From: Flaccisagitta enflata
Taxonomy: Eukaryota > Chaetognatha > Sagittoidea > Aphragmophora
Length of the DNA stretch: 64,000 nucleotides
NCBI GenBank assembly: GCA_965153355.1
Contig: OZ231128.1
Span: 17,484,001-17,548,000, forward strand
Direction of reading: 5' to 3'
Part shown: positions 1 to 12,212 of the stretch, one piece after another
Layout of the letters: every line of letters begins with the position of its first letter
Numbering within the stretch: position 1 is the first letter of the stretch
Program-made: the position numbers and the translations under genes
The notes under the pieces: model-generated
What the model was told of the DNA's origin: nothing
What the model saw: only the letters and a program-made list of their open reading frames with translations
Database searches by the model: none

Positions 1-35
1 ACTTCGTCCCCTTCGGGGCCGCTGCCCAAAAAGCA
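1..35. repeat. Right arm of an inner hairpin cut by the window edge
   Basis: CTTCGTCCCCTTCGGGGCCG followed by CTGCCCAAAAAG is the outward end of the GGGCAGCGGCC hairpin family described at 30435. Confidence 0.6.
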
Positions 36-284
36 GAATTGTAATTCTTTAAAAAAAAGAAGTTTGTGAAAGTTAATTTAAACAATATCAGCATATTGTT
101 TTATCCCACTGCATTATGCAAATTAGGCCCTCAAAATCAATTTGCTAAAAAACAAAAGAAGAACGATATTTGATAAAAGGAAAATGGTGAGGGTCCTAAA
201 ATTGGCCACTCCACATTAGGTAAAGAGGGCGAGAAGAAATAAACAACTTTTGCTATGTGAAGCACCCAACCCTCTCATAGAATC

Positions 285-640
285 GCAATTCCGCGCCTAA
301 AAACTGCGAATTGAAGAAGACTGGCAATAAATAACGCGAGGTCACTTCGGCCTTTTTCGCTGTTACGATGATGCATGAAATTCGAAACTTATTTCTGGCA
401 ATTAGATTTATTTTCGTGCAAGAAAATGCGGCCAAAATCTCCAAACTCGGAAGTGCAGTTCTTCCCTTTTTAGTCGCGGACACGCGACTCTACACCTTGC
501 CGTGTCGGTCGGTAGGTCGATCCGTCGGTCCGTCCGTCCTCCACATTTTTGAATTCCGAGCGGTTTTTGCATTACTGCTCCTGCTCAACCGTCCGCGACT
601 GGATTGCCGTGTATCCAGCCTTGTTTATTTTTGGAACCAA
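285..640. repeat. Dispersed repeat plus GTCGG-type block
   Basis: Positions 295-475 recur in direct orientation at 6185-6375, including TTTTTCGCTGTTACGATG and CTCGGAAGTGCAGTTCTTCC. They continue into GTCGCGGACACGCGACTCTA and GGTCGGTAGGTCGATCC, the terminal block of the family seen across the window. Confidence 0.7.
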
Positions 641-984
641 TGACTGACTGACCAATGACTGTGTTTGCATTAACAAGAGCGCGTTAATAAACTCCACTGG
701 GCTTTCATTTGCATCAGCTTGCGATCCCCCCACCACCCCCCTGCCTCACAAACAAAAGTCACGCTAAAGTACCCCAAAACAAAGCCGTAAACGTTTCGTG
801 ACAACACCTCCAGTCAAGTGCGGGTGGGCAAGGGCCCTTATGAAAATGCTATTTGAATCATTGGCAGGGGCGGCTATGAGAAAATTGCATTGGTTCATCG
901 ACTCAATTTTATGGTATGGTATGGCACGGTATGACATGGTATGGTATGATATAGTATGGTAAGATATGGTATGGTAAGGTTTGC

Positions 985-1690
985 TGTATCAGTAAATTGC
1001 AGCGTTGGTTCGTTGGCGCGTCGCATCTGTCACTGCTTTCTAACAGAAGATTTGTGACGAGAACGATATCACTCCGGGTTTTTCTGCATTTTTATGTTGG
1101 TCCTAGGCATACAAATCAAAAACTATCTAGTGGAAAATCATCCCTAGAGCGCATTTTGAAAAAAAAGTCAAAAAATTATAATTTCTAGCTTCATTATACA
1201 TGAATAACTTGCAGGTTGGTCTGACTAATTTTTTTGACAGCATATTGTCAATCCTGATCTAATTCCCTTTCATTTGATCGGTCGCACTATATGGTTTTGA
1301 AAAGAAATAACATTTTCATTTTTTAAGCCACCGTAACAAAAATTGCCGCGGTGGCCTAAAATATGAAAATTTATTTTTTTCATCAAAGCCAGAAAGTGCG
1401 ACATATCAAATGGAAGGGAATTTTATCAGGATTAACATATGCAGTTAAAAAAAAAGTCAGACCAAATCCAAAAATTTTTTGTGCAAAATAAAGCTAAAAA
1501 TTATAAATTTTTGACTTTTTTTTCAAAATGCGCTCTAGGGATGATTTTCCTCTGAGTAGTTCTTGATTTGTATGCCCATGGCCTACACAAAAATGCAGAG
1601 AAACCCGAAGTGATATCATTTTTGTCACAAATTTTCTGTCAGAAAGCAGTGCTGTGCAATGCGTCGGTGCATCTGTGCAATGCGTCGGTG
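985..1690. repeat. Large palindrome (fold-back), centre near 1335
   Basis: The arm at 995-1190 is the inverse of 1490-1680 (TCCCTAGAGCGCATTTTGAA opposite its complement). The inner segments 1240-1330 and 1340-1450 are also inverted copies (ATTCCCTTTCATTTGAT opposite its complement). A short minisatellite (ATGCGTCGGTGCATCTGTGCA type, 1655-1785) follows on the right. Confidence 0.75.
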
Positions 1691-2100
1691 CATCGGTGCA
1701 ATGCGTCGGTGCATCTGTGTAATGCGTCGGTGCATCTGTGCAATGCGTCTGTACATCTGTGCAATACGTCGGTGCATCGGTGCATGTGTCACACAATTGT
1801 GTGCGTCATTGCTTCCGCGTTTCTGTGTGTACTCTTACATGTAGACTTTGTTGCGACTTTTTTCTTTGATCGTCTGCGATCGTGGACAGAGATGAAAAAA
1901 AACTCTTCACGGAATTTTTAGCTTAAAAAAATGATGGCATTTAAGGAAAAAAGAGTGACTGCAACTCTGGGACTCTGAGTGCAAACCAAAAATTACACAA
2001 ATATATAAATTTTCTCTGTCTCAAATATAAAATTTTGAGGAAGGAACTTTTTTTACTCATTGTTGAAAAAAAACTTCTTTCTACGCTTTACCGCTGATCC

Positions 2101-2156
2101 GGTTCATTCCTCATTCTTTCCTTCTTTTCTCTTTTTCTTTCTCCCTTTCTTTCTCC

Positions 2157-2223
<67 letters not shown>

Positions 2224-2260
2224 TCATTCATTCATTCATTTTTTTTCTTTCTCTCTGTCA
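2101..2260. repeat. (TTTC)n array
   Basis: Near-perfect TTTC units; they create long Phe/Leu/Ser frames that are not genes. Confidence 0.95.
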
Positions 2261-2282
2261 CTCTTTATTTCTTTCATCCTTT

Positions 2283-2525
2283 CCACCTTGATCTGGGGGC
2301 TGAGAAAAACCCGAGATGAATCTCAATAGCTTAAATTACATGAAAAGCATACTTCTAGTTGCCCCAGTGAGATGAAATTTTACATGAAGAAAGCCGATGG
2401 TTTTGCAGAGCTTCAGTTAAAATTTCATCTCACTGGGTGAACTAGAAGTATGCTTTTCATGTAAATTAAGCTATTGAAACATGCTAGATTCATCTCGGGT
2501 TTTTCTCAGCCCCCAGATCAAGGTG
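2283..2525. repeat. Palindrome with arms of about 105 bp
   Basis: CACCTTGATCTGGGGGCTGA on the left faces its inverse on the right. The shared arm also holds GAAAAGCATACTTCTAGTT. It sits between two TTTC arrays that have the same orientation. Confidence 0.8.
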
Positions 2526-2529
2526 CTTT

Positions 2530-2590
2530 CGTTCTTTCTTTTCTCTTTATTTCTTTTTTGTTCTGTTCTTTCCTTTTTTTTTTCTTCCTG

Positions 2591-2665
<75 letters not shown>

Positions 2666-2705
2666 CTCTTTTTTTTCCCTTTTTTTCTTTTTTTCTTTCT
2701 TTTTT
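2530..2705. repeat. (TTTC)n array
   Basis: TTTC units with T-rich ends, directly joined to the hairpin element at 2706. Confidence 0.95.
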
Positions 2706-3350
2706 TGGGCAGCGGCCCAGTAGGGGACGAAGTCCTGTAGAAAACAGAGGGAATTCGTCCGTCCTTGCGTACGTCCGTATAACCGTATATTTGTATGTCC
2801 ATTCGTCCATCCCCTCCGCCCCATCCTCAGGGCTTTGTCTCCTTTGGGGCCTATTCTGAACCAAATTCTGCCAAATAGCCCAAATCCGAGCAATATGGCC
2901 CAAGTCTGAGCAAAATGGCCCAAATCCAAGTAAATGGCCCAAATCCAAGCAAAATGGCCCAAATCTGGCCAGAGGTACATTATTTTGGATCTATAAAGTG
3001 GCCCCCGATACCTAGATTCAGACCAGATTTGGGCCATTTTGCTTGGATTTGGGCCATTATGCTTGGATTTGGGCCATTTTGCTGAGATTTGAACCATATT
3101 GCTTGGCTTTGGGCTATTTGGTAGAATTTGGGTCAGAATAGGCTCCAAAGGTGACAAAGCCCTGAAGATGGGGTGGGGGGGAGGAACAGACAGACAGACA
3201 GATGGATGGACAGATGGATGGACGGACAGATTCCCCCTGTGTTCTACAGGACTTTGTCCCCTTTGAGGCCGTTGCCCTGCTCCCCCTCAACTTAAATCAC
3301 ACACTACTCAAGCAGGGCGCGGGTACCGCTGACCACTTGCTGCCTTTGGG
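2706..3350. repeat. Inner-hairpin element with GGCCCAAATCCAAGCAAAAT minisatellite
   Basis: The left arm (GGGCAGCGGCCCAGTAGGG, about 2706-2765) is inverted at about 3225-3282. Between them about 20-bp GGCCCAAATC-type units run in one sense up to about 2975 and in the other sense after about 3010. The tail GGGTACCGCTGACCACTTGC is the conserved outer module of the family. Confidence 0.75.
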
Positions 3351-3379
3351 CTGCTATTGTTAGTTTGATTGTTTGTTTG

Positions 3380-3465
3380 TTTCTTTTTTTCTTTACTTTC
3401 AATCTTTCTTTCTTTCTGTCATTTTCTTTCTGTCATTTTCTTTCTCTCCTTCTTTCTTTCTTTCA

Positions 3466-3496
<31 letters not shown>

Positions 3497-3541
3497 TTTC
3501 TTTCTTTCTTTTCTCTTTCTTTCTTTCTTTTTTTCTTTTTT

Positions 3542-3597
<56 letters not shown>

Positions 3598-3736
3598 GCT
3601 TTCTTTCTTTGATTTCCTTCTTTCTTTCTTTCTTTCTTTCTGTCATTTTCTTTCTCTCCTTCTTTCTTTCTTTCTTTCTTTCTCTCTTTCTTTCTTTCTT
3701 TCCTGCTTTCTTTCTTTCTTTTTTTCTTTCTTTTTT

Positions 3737-3775
<39 letters not shown>

Positions 3776-3835
3776 CACTTTCTTTCTTTCCAATTCTATC
3801 TGTTTGTCTGTCTGTTTGTCTCTCTGTATGTATGC

Positions 3836-3930
<95 letters not shown>
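3380..3930. repeat. (TTTC)n followed by (CT)n
   Basis: TTTC units at 3400-3795, then about 45 CT units at 3838-3930. Confidence 0.95.
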
Positions 3931-3934
<4 letters not shown>

Positions 3935-6900
3935 CTTTTGCATTTACTAACTCAAACTCAAAGATCAATTTGGCAAAATTGGGAGGAAGCTCAAAACGGA
4001 ATTTCATCTTTTTGTTTGAAACATTTCTTATTTGCTCCCGTGAGTGACATTTTGGGTGTGAGCACAGCGCAAACGTTTATGAGTGGGAGAGAGTTAAATG
4101 AAGTTGTTCGGAGTAGTAAGTAAGGCCGGAAATACGGCTACTCAGTGCAGGGGCAGTAATGAGTAAGGCTAATAAAGCATTATGGCAGCAGCGGAGATGC
4201 ACACACCGGCCGTCGGTTAACGCCATAAAAACCTAATAATATAAGAATTCTAGTCCAACTGTTTGGCCAACCGACGAGCAAAGCGAGTCATGTCATATTC
4301 AGGATGAATGCAGTATTCAAACTATATTTCCATACAAAGTTCTACAGCCAGATTGAGGCTAAAATTCCAGCGCTGCGATCAAATACTTAGGTTCCAGGTA
4401 TCTATGGGCCTGGTATCAAATCAAGAATTCAGACCTTAAAAATCAAATCTTTCTCCTAAGTTTTCAAATTCTAGGTAAAGTCTCCAAGGCTCAATAATCC
4501 TGCATTAAGGCTCATAATGAAAAAAAAATCTTAATCCTAACACTTTAAATTCTACCCCTAACACCCGGTGTAGGTCCGTCCATCCATCTGTCAGTCCATT
4601 AGTTAAACAGCGCCTTTTATCTGCGCTTATGAACATTTTAGCCATATTTTTCTCAAAAATATACTGTGTACATGCCGAAAATGCATGAGCCCTCAGGTGT
4701 AGTCTTCCACGCAAAAAACCCGTCCTTTCAAAAAGATAGCGCCTTAGATAAATTCCACTATAATCTACACAGAGCCACTTTCTTATTTCAGGGTACATGA
4801 GGGCGGGGTACATAAGGATCCATCTTTCCAAATTATTAGCGGGGACAATCTGATTAATATCATTGTCAGAGCGGGGAGGGACTGAAGACATGGCCTGGAT
4901 GGACAGACATGAAAAAGTCGGGCTTCCTTGAGCCCGGAGGTAAGTCATAATCGAAAGAGAGTAATGAATAGTAAAATTCAGTCCAAAGATTTTGTACTGG
5001 TAGCAACCACTACTATCTTGCTAAAACAATATAGTAGTCATGGACTCTCCGGGGTCTGCTTTGGTTGCTATACTTTATATTATATTATATAATTGAGGCG
5101 CTTTTGATTATTTCCCCCCCCCTGCCTTTGATTTTCTTCTCCGCGACGCGACGCATCGCGTTTTAGAATGTATGATTTTCTTCCCCATAAGACAATGAAA
5201 CAGTGTAATTAAGGTTTAAATAGTATTAAATTTTGTTTTACTAATCAGTATTTATGAGTTATATTTTCCCCCAATTTTCTTTTTCTTCTCTTTTTTCCCC
5301 CTTTGATTTCCTTCCCCATCTCCAAACTCTTTGATTTTCCCCCCCTCCCCCCGGGGAAACTCAATGATATACAGGCCTGATAAAATTGTCAATTTATTAT
5401 GTTCAAGCTTACCCGGCCTCATTGGGGAATTTGCTTTGGACGCGGAGAAAATTGAGAAAGCAATTAACAAAAATATTCCAAATTCCATCTTGAAGGGTTT
5501 TTTTTCTTTCTCTCTTTTTGCTTAATCTTTTTTGTTGCGGGAAAAAGGAGAGCCAAAATTTAAAATCCTAGGATACTAAGCTGTAGCGAGAGGTAAGTTT
5601 TCTTTTTTCTTTAAGGTTAGGTAAGGTAAGGCCCGCTCCGCACTCACACTCACCAAAAAATAATCATCCAGGAAACCAATCCTGGAAACCATCCGTCCGA
5701 AGAATAGGGGGAGGAAGAGGAGAGGGAAGGAGGAAGAGGAGAGGGAAGGAGGAAGATGGAACAGAAGAAAGAGGAAGATGGAATTGAAGAAAGAAGATGG
5801 GGAGGAGGAGGAGGAGGAAGAGGAGGATGAAGGTGAGATGATGTTGGAGAGCTCTTTTAGGTGAGTTACGTATCCTAAATGATTTTTTTTTTTTCTAGAA
5901 TCTTCCTTTCTGAGGGAGTGACCTTGTGTAACATCGCCTAAATCTAGATCGGTGTATCAGCGCTAATTCGGATCATATTGTTGCATGTTGATCAATATTT
6001 TTCTTTCTAATGATTGTAATTTGTATTTTAGGTCAGGCAGGAGCGTACAATTTTCTTCAACACTCCATTTTGTACTCCCTAACACACACTTACAGTCGCA
6101 GTGTCTCGAATGGGCGTTTTAACACTTTTCAACTTGATCATCACAGACCAACAGATGGACGGACAAACCCTCCTAGAGAGTCGTAATAAGTCCGCGACTA
6201 AGAACTGCAAATAAAAGAAGAATACTCGCCACAATAACGCGAGTTCACTTTTTCGCTGTTACGATGGTGCATGAATTTTGTAACTTAATTCTGGAAATTG
6301 GCAATTAGATTTATTTTTGCGCAAGAAAATGTGGCCAAAATCTCGAAACTCGGAAGTGCAGTTCTTCCCTCCTTTTTTTTCTTTTTTTGAAACAATAACT
6401 GAAGCTGTGTTGACAGGACAATTTGCAGCTTTTCCATCAAATACGGAACAAGTCCAATCGGGAAACTCGATACGACATCTGCATTAGTTTGTTCGATAGC
6501 AGTCATTGGCGCGCCGAAAACTGCGTTTTTAGATAAGGCGTAAGGGATGGACCAACGCACCATTGCATTGAATCAACGGACGGCCCCGCTCACAGAGATG
6601 CGATGACTCATTGAAAAACGGGGCGGGGGGGGGGGGGGGAGGAGGAGGAAAGGGATGATGGATGGGAGTAACTAAAGAATCACTACAGCAGTTTTACTAG
6701 TTTAAGAAATGAATGGGAAAGAGAGAGGACTAACTATGGCAAAATAAAAAACCAAACAAATTTTGAGAGAGCAAAAATGTATGAAGATGTTGACCAATTT
6801 ACATAAAATTTGTAGTGAAGAATAACCATGTAGGGCTTGAACAAGATGGGCATGAGGGTTGGAACAGTTATGATTTTGCTCTGAAATCAAACTCAACTGC

Positions 6901-7260
6901 GTGTAAGATATTGGCTGTACGGCTAAACGCCACCTTCTATTACCCTGGGAGTGGCACCAATGCATAGATCTTGTAGTTCTGCTTTGGATTCCAAAGGAAA
7001 ATTTATAGCGAGAAATAATAATAATAGGTAGTATTTAATTTATTGATGACATATTGGCAAATGATCGCATCCTCGCGCTGAAAGAGGCTGAAAAAACACA
7101 AGTCTTTTTTTTAATACGGCCCCTCCTTTGAGTTTTGATTAAGTTATCCTCATTACGGGCCGTTATTGTTTTCTGTGCAGCTTAATATCAATCTGGCCCC
7201 AAAACATCTTTAAATTATGCTCGATCCGGCCCTGTACTGATAATTGATACACCTGAATCA
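3931..7260. other. Mostly unannotated sequence with dispersed repeats
   Basis: No supported gene. The segment 5095-5250 (TGCCTTTGATTTTCTTC, GCGACGCGACGCATCGCG) recurs at 33838-33985. Positions 5700-5830 are GA-rich GGAAGAGGA units. Positions 6185-6375 repeat 295-475. Confidence 0.6.
4505..4948 (-). other. Unassigned 147-codon open frame
   Basis: An ATG-to-stop frame of 147 codons without low complexity in its first 100 residues (LERWILMYPALMYPEIRKWL, then YLRRYLFERTGFLRG). The last third includes the GGAC-type dispersed repeat (TNGLTDGWTDLHR). I recognise no domain. It may be a relic of a mobile element or a chance frame. Confidence 0.15.
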
Positions 7261-7261
7261 T

Positions 7262-8371
7262 CATCCCAGGCACTGCACACAACGCAATCCTCCCTATTAC
7301 TTCTGTGCTGGTAACGGGTCAGGGATCTTTGCAGAAAGGGTCAAGGATCTTTTTGATAATTATTGATCTCAGTCAGTTCTCTTATTATTTTAGATCTTTT
7401 CGGATCTTTTCGGATCCAGATCCGGAGCTACTTTTAGTGCATCAATCTGATTCAATGTATGACACTCAATGTTTAACAAAGATACTACATGTGAGAGAGA
7501 GAGAAAGAGAGAAAGAGAGAAAGAAAGAAAGAAAGAAAAAAAAAAGAGAGAGGGAAAATATAAGCTGAAAAGCGTCATGCCAAAGCTTTAAAAATTTTTG
7601 TCATTTTTTTTTCTTTGAAATTTAAAGTAAAAAAAAATTTTGAAGTGAAAAAATTTAGCAAAAAATTTTAAACCAAAAAAATTTTAAAAGAGAAAAAAAT
7701 TTTGAAGTGAAAAAATTTCCGAAGCAAAAACAATCATCAAGCGAAAAAAAATTTTTCAAGCAAAAAATAATTGAGCAAAAAAATTTTTGAGCAAAAAAAT
7801 TTTGAAGCAAAAAAATTTAAAAGCGAAAAAAATTTTGAAGCGACACAAATTTCTAAGAAAAAAAAATTTTTAAAATGACAAAAATTTTTAAAGCGAAAAA
7901 ATTTTTAAAGTGAAAAAATATTTTATGCAAAAAAAATTTTAAACAGAGAAAATTTTGAAGGATCACTTAGCAAAAATCTTTTAGCAAAAAAATTTTCATG
8001 GCGAAAATAAGCTATACCATGCTTTTCAGCTTTTTTCCTCTCTCTCTTTATTTCTCTTTCTCTTCTCTCTCTTTCTCTTCTTCTCTCTCTCTCTCTCTCT
8101 CTCTTTCTTTCTCTCTCTCTCTCTCTCTTTCTCTCTCTTTCTCACATGTAGTATCTCTGTTAAACATTGAGTGTCATACATTGAATCAGATTGATGCACT
8201 AAAAGTAGCTCCGCATCTGGATCCAAAAAGATCCGAAAAGATCTAAAATAATAAGAGAACTGACTGAGATCAATCAATAATTATCAAGAAGATCCTTGAC
8301 CCTTTCTGCAAAGATCCCTGACCCGTTACCAGCACAGAAGTAATAGAGAGGATTGCGTTGTGTGCAGAGCC
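7262..8371. repeat. Giant palindrome of about 1.1 kb with AT-rich loop
   Basis: The left arm 7262-7500 (GCTGGTAACGGGTCAGGGAT, GATCTTTTCGGATCC, CATCAATCTGATTCAATG) is inverted at 8145-8371. The arms continue into GA (7494-7560) and CT (8036-8150) tracts. The loop 7575-8010 is a degenerate array of GAAGCAAAAAAATTTT units. Confidence 0.85.
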
Positions 8372-9795
8372 AAGGATTCCGCACGGCTCAGGTTCACTCG
8401 CATTGCTTGCGTTCATTAAGCAGCTTCTTCGCGCGCGGTTTCTTAACGCAGTTCTTCCACTTAGCAGAGTAAATCAAAAGTCAGTTGGTAGTTGAGTTAG
8501 GTTTGAAAGACGTTTTAAAATAATTTCCTATCGAAGCTGGATTTAAACATAGAAAAAATGTCATAACTTCTAAACTATTGAAGATATTGACTTGAAATTT
8601 GATGTACGCACTCGCGTGACCATCGCGGACATTCAGGCAAAAATTCGAGGTTGTGACTGAAGAGGAACAGGGTTTAATTTTCGCTATCTAAACCATGATT
8701 TGGACTATCTCTGGTTAAAATTTTATCAAAATCCGTCGAAAACTTTAGCCGTTATCACATTTTTACTGAAGTAACCTCTTTTTTGGACTGCCAGAGATAA
8801 CTTTTATCCTAAATATCTGATCCTAAAAATCTGATGGTGCTATTTACTAATACTAGGCAAAATTTGCTTTTACTCAGATGAAGTCTAATGGGGTAGATAT
8901 TGGTTGATTGGAAGCTTGCTCAGCATAAAAAATATTCTGCTACCTGTTAGGGGACTAAAAATGCTTCAATCTTCACAAAAATTTTACTGGAGATGCACCA
9001 TATGTAAAAAAGTTAACCGTCAAAAAATTATGATAATTGGTAAAAAACTATGGCCTTAGCATTGATTTATATTTCAGGTTCCATCTTCATATACTTCATC
9101 CTTAAAACCATAAAAAAAAGTTTAGGAAAACTTGCTGTTTCTGCTAAAATAATCGGAGTATTGTAATAAAGTTTTTACCACAGCTTGCTGACAATGTGGT
9201 CTACCTCCACTTCGAATTTCATCAAAATCGAACTAGATTTAGTACGGTTTTTTAAAGTTTGTTTATTCATTCTTTGTAAATTCTTATATGAGTACATTGA
9301 ATTTCTGATCATCTGACAAGCACTTTTAAAAAAACTATAATTCCTAAACTACTTAGAGCAGGTCATTGATTTTTTAGGCGATGCTTAACGATACTAAAAA
9401 ATAACTTCAGTAAAAATTTCAGCTCACTGTAGCAATGTAAACAAAGAAATTTTTTTTCTCCAAACCCCTCATGACCGGTATGAGTCGATGCAGTATTGCA
9501 AGGACTTTCATTTGATACCTTGTAACACACTTACCGGGACATGATTTTGGCCAAAAACGAATGAAATTCATTGCATTTGGACAATATTCTTTCATATTTG
9601 TCGCATGGGATCTATTCTAACGCAGGGAGAAAATTCCGACATCGCATTTTCTTTCGCACTTTCGAGGAACCAACCCAAGTTGACTTCCCTACTCACTGGG
9701 TGAATCTTCAAAAAATTTATGAGCAAAAGAAGTAACTGTTTGGTTTTTTTTTTGCCATAGTTAGCCTCTTATGCTCTAAAGTACGTGGGCCGCTG
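8372..9795. other. No gene seen
   Basis: About 1.4 kb of ordinary base composition without an open frame, tandem repeat or recognised element. No GPCR TM5-7 exon was found here. Confidence 0.5.
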
Positions 9796-9804
9796 TCTAT
9801 GAGA

Positions 9805-9912
<108 letters not shown>

Positions 9913-10104
9913 GACAGTGAGAGTAAAGGAGAAATATGCTTGGATTGTTACTCAACCTTTTCCACCTTGTTGGACTTCCTTCCTATGTCAACATGAGTTT
10001 TTTTTCCTGGCTCAGCTCTGCAACCAAAACCGGACCGATCTTGTTTTACGCAAGGTTTTTTCTTCAATCAATTACGAAAATGTTTGAGTTATCACTATCA
10101 ACTC

Positions 10105-10263
10105 CACCATCATCATTAATCATTATTCTTATCGTCATCATGATCACGATCATCACCATCATCCTCATCATCATCACCACCAGCATCATCGTCATCGTTA
10201 TTGTCATTTTTATCATCCAAATTATCGTCAACGTGATCATAATCCTCATTATCACCATCGTCG

Positions 10264-10321
<58 letters not shown>

Positions 10322-10405
10322 TATCATCAACATCATCATTATCATCATCATCATTATCATCATCATCATAGTCATCGTTATTGTCATCTTCATCATCAAA
10401 ATTAT
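10105..10405. repeat. (ATC)n array
   Basis: CATCAT units with single-base variants. All six frames stay open over long stretches, so the poly-Ile, poly-Met and poly-Asp frames are artefacts. Confidence 0.95.
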
Positions 10406-10636
10406 CGTCATAACCCTGAAAAACCCACCACATAAGCAAAAGATCCGAACAGACGGATGAACAACCAACCGATATAGCGGGTTGTAAATACAACCGATAT
10501 AGCGGGTTGTAAATACTACCTGCCTGCTAGCATGCGACTGCAATTGGTCAAGCATACAGTCTTTTTTATAGCTATTATACATCCCTAGACCCGCTATCTC
10601 TTGTTTCTAAAATTTCTTCTCTCCAAAATGAAAACA

Positions 10637-10806
10637 AACAAGGCCGGATACACGGCCACCAGTTGCAGACGGGCGGAAATGCGCGTTTTCCCATTTTTCG
10701 ACTCGATCACCTCTACGGACCGACCGACCAACCAACCGACCGACCGACCAACCGACCGACGGACGGACAAAGCCTCTTATAGAGCTGCGTGTCCGCAACT
10801 AACAAG
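10637..10806 (-). mobile_element. Short GGCCGGATACACGGCC element
   Basis: Begins AACAAGGCCGGATACACGGC, passes AATGCGCGTTTTCCC and a block of ACCGACCGACC units, and ends in AAAGCCTCTTATAGAGCTGC and GTCCGCAACTAA. The same order, in either orientation, occurs at 14214-14345, 37410-37565, 38090-38215, 41147-41286, 51237-51345 and 60105-60185. It has no coding capacity. Confidence 0.7.
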
Positions 10807-10903
10807 GTTGTACTCCTTGAACAATCATTCGTTAGCGTTTTAAACATTCGTAGGCATCTTAGAGGGGGAAAATTCAAAACGGTTAACCGAAAAAAAAATT
10901 AGG

Positions 10904-11215
10904 ATGCAGCTACAATACTTAGCTACTTTAATCTTTTTAATGTCCGTAGGGTCCATTTCCGGAAAGAGTTTATCTGGTAAGCTGCTGGAAGGTCTGTTCA
11001 GACTCGAACACTCGATAACGTAAAACCTTTCATGCTAACATGGTCACAACATAGTTGATATCATTCTACACTATATAAAATTTTGTTTGTGATAGATGAT
11101 GATTGATCGTCATTCCTTTCCAGTTATGAGAGAGAAAAGACGCCACAACTTGATACTCTTGGGAACGAAGTTCAAATTGGAAAAGAAAAACAAGCCATGC
11201 AAAAAAGTAGAATAA
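10904..11215 (+). CDS. Small secreted basic peptide, two exons, 54 aa
   Basis: Exons 10904-10976 and 11124-11215, joined by a 147-bp intron with GTAAGC donor and TTTCCAG acceptor, phase 1, in frame to a TAA. Exon 1 is a textbook signal peptide (MQLQYLATLIFLMSVGSISG). The mature part is strongly basic with a single Cys, a possible KRR processing site (VMREKRRHNLILLG) and the C-terminus KNKPCKKVE. AATAAA polyadenylation signals overlap or follow the stop at 11211 and 11224. Length, the signal and the compact structure fit a secreted peptide such as a neuropeptide precursor or host-defence peptide. No family is recognised and the function is unknown. A chance ORF pair is possible, but the coincidence of signal peptide, consensus splice sites, phase and polyA signal argues against it. 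A peptide-receptor-like GPCR lies 1 kb away on the other strand. Confidence 0.5.
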
Positions 11216-12212
11216 AAGAATAGAATAAAAGAAGGCGAATGTCACAATCTCTTTTCGACGAAAGAACCCGACTCACCAGCACGTTAACAGTGTTACCGCA
11301 ATGTCTATTGCATTGTGACAAGTTTTTATAGTTGGATGACCTTCCTAACTACCTGGATTACCTTGCCAAACCATTTTTTGTGACTACCCCTACCCCTAGG
11401 GGTAGTAAAAATTAGGTCAAATTGGTCATATTGGCATGTCCGGGATTTTGTCCGGACCAGCAAATTACAAGCAAAACCTATCAAAAATAGATTATCTGAT
11501 CATTTCTCAGCTTTTAATCAGTTATCATCATTCCCATGTGATGTACAAAAAATTTCATCCTACTGCGCAAATGCTAAGTTGTTCAAATATTGTATTATCA
11601 TCAAATTTTGATCCTTCTAATTTTTTTGCTATTTCATGGCAAAATCTGAGTATGCCGATTATCTTTTTTTAAAACACTATAAATTCTTTATCACTGCCCT
11701 TGCCCACCCGCACGCGACTTGGATAGCCGGCCTTGTTTTAATTTACTAAAGAAAATATTTTGATGTTGTTGTTGGTCTTGACGTCGTCATAGTTTAGTAT
11801 GATCGTTGCTGGAAACTTCTTGTTGTTGCCACTCTGTTAAATGGAACATTCCCGTATGCTAGGCATCTCGCCAATTGGTGATTTGCCACCTTACCGGGCG
11901 GTGCACGTGACTACGTGCTAAACCGTCGTTCAGGCTTTATCGCGCAAGATGACAGCTGACTATTTCATATGACCACGAGAAATAAAATCCATTTGAATTA
12001 TAGATCTATCTTTTCGGCTTAGAATAAGAAGGCTTGAAAAGCTGCGTTTGATACTCATGTACACCAAAACGGGTTTGAAAATCTTTTCGCTCCATTAGGA
12101 TTCAACGTTACCATCTACAGCTGAAACTGCAATGACCTCTTTTTTAACCTTTTTTTCGTCCAAAAACCGATACTTATTCTACTGCATTATGCAAATACAG
12201 TTTTTAACGTAC

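Noticed and set aside
6390-6563. Reverse frame with NAVFGAPMTAIEQT and VPYLMEKLQ, faintly like the start of a RhoGAP domain
   Set aside because: Only a short resemblance, no splice sites that I trust, and it runs into a dispersed repeat.
10064-10582. Poly-Met/poly-Asp and poly-Ile frames
   Set aside because: ATC/GAT microsatellite open in all frames.
11799-11860. Reverse frame ending RVATTRSFQQRSY that could be a GPCR tail
   Set aside because: No TM5-7 exons precede it and the proposed intron would be under 40 nt.
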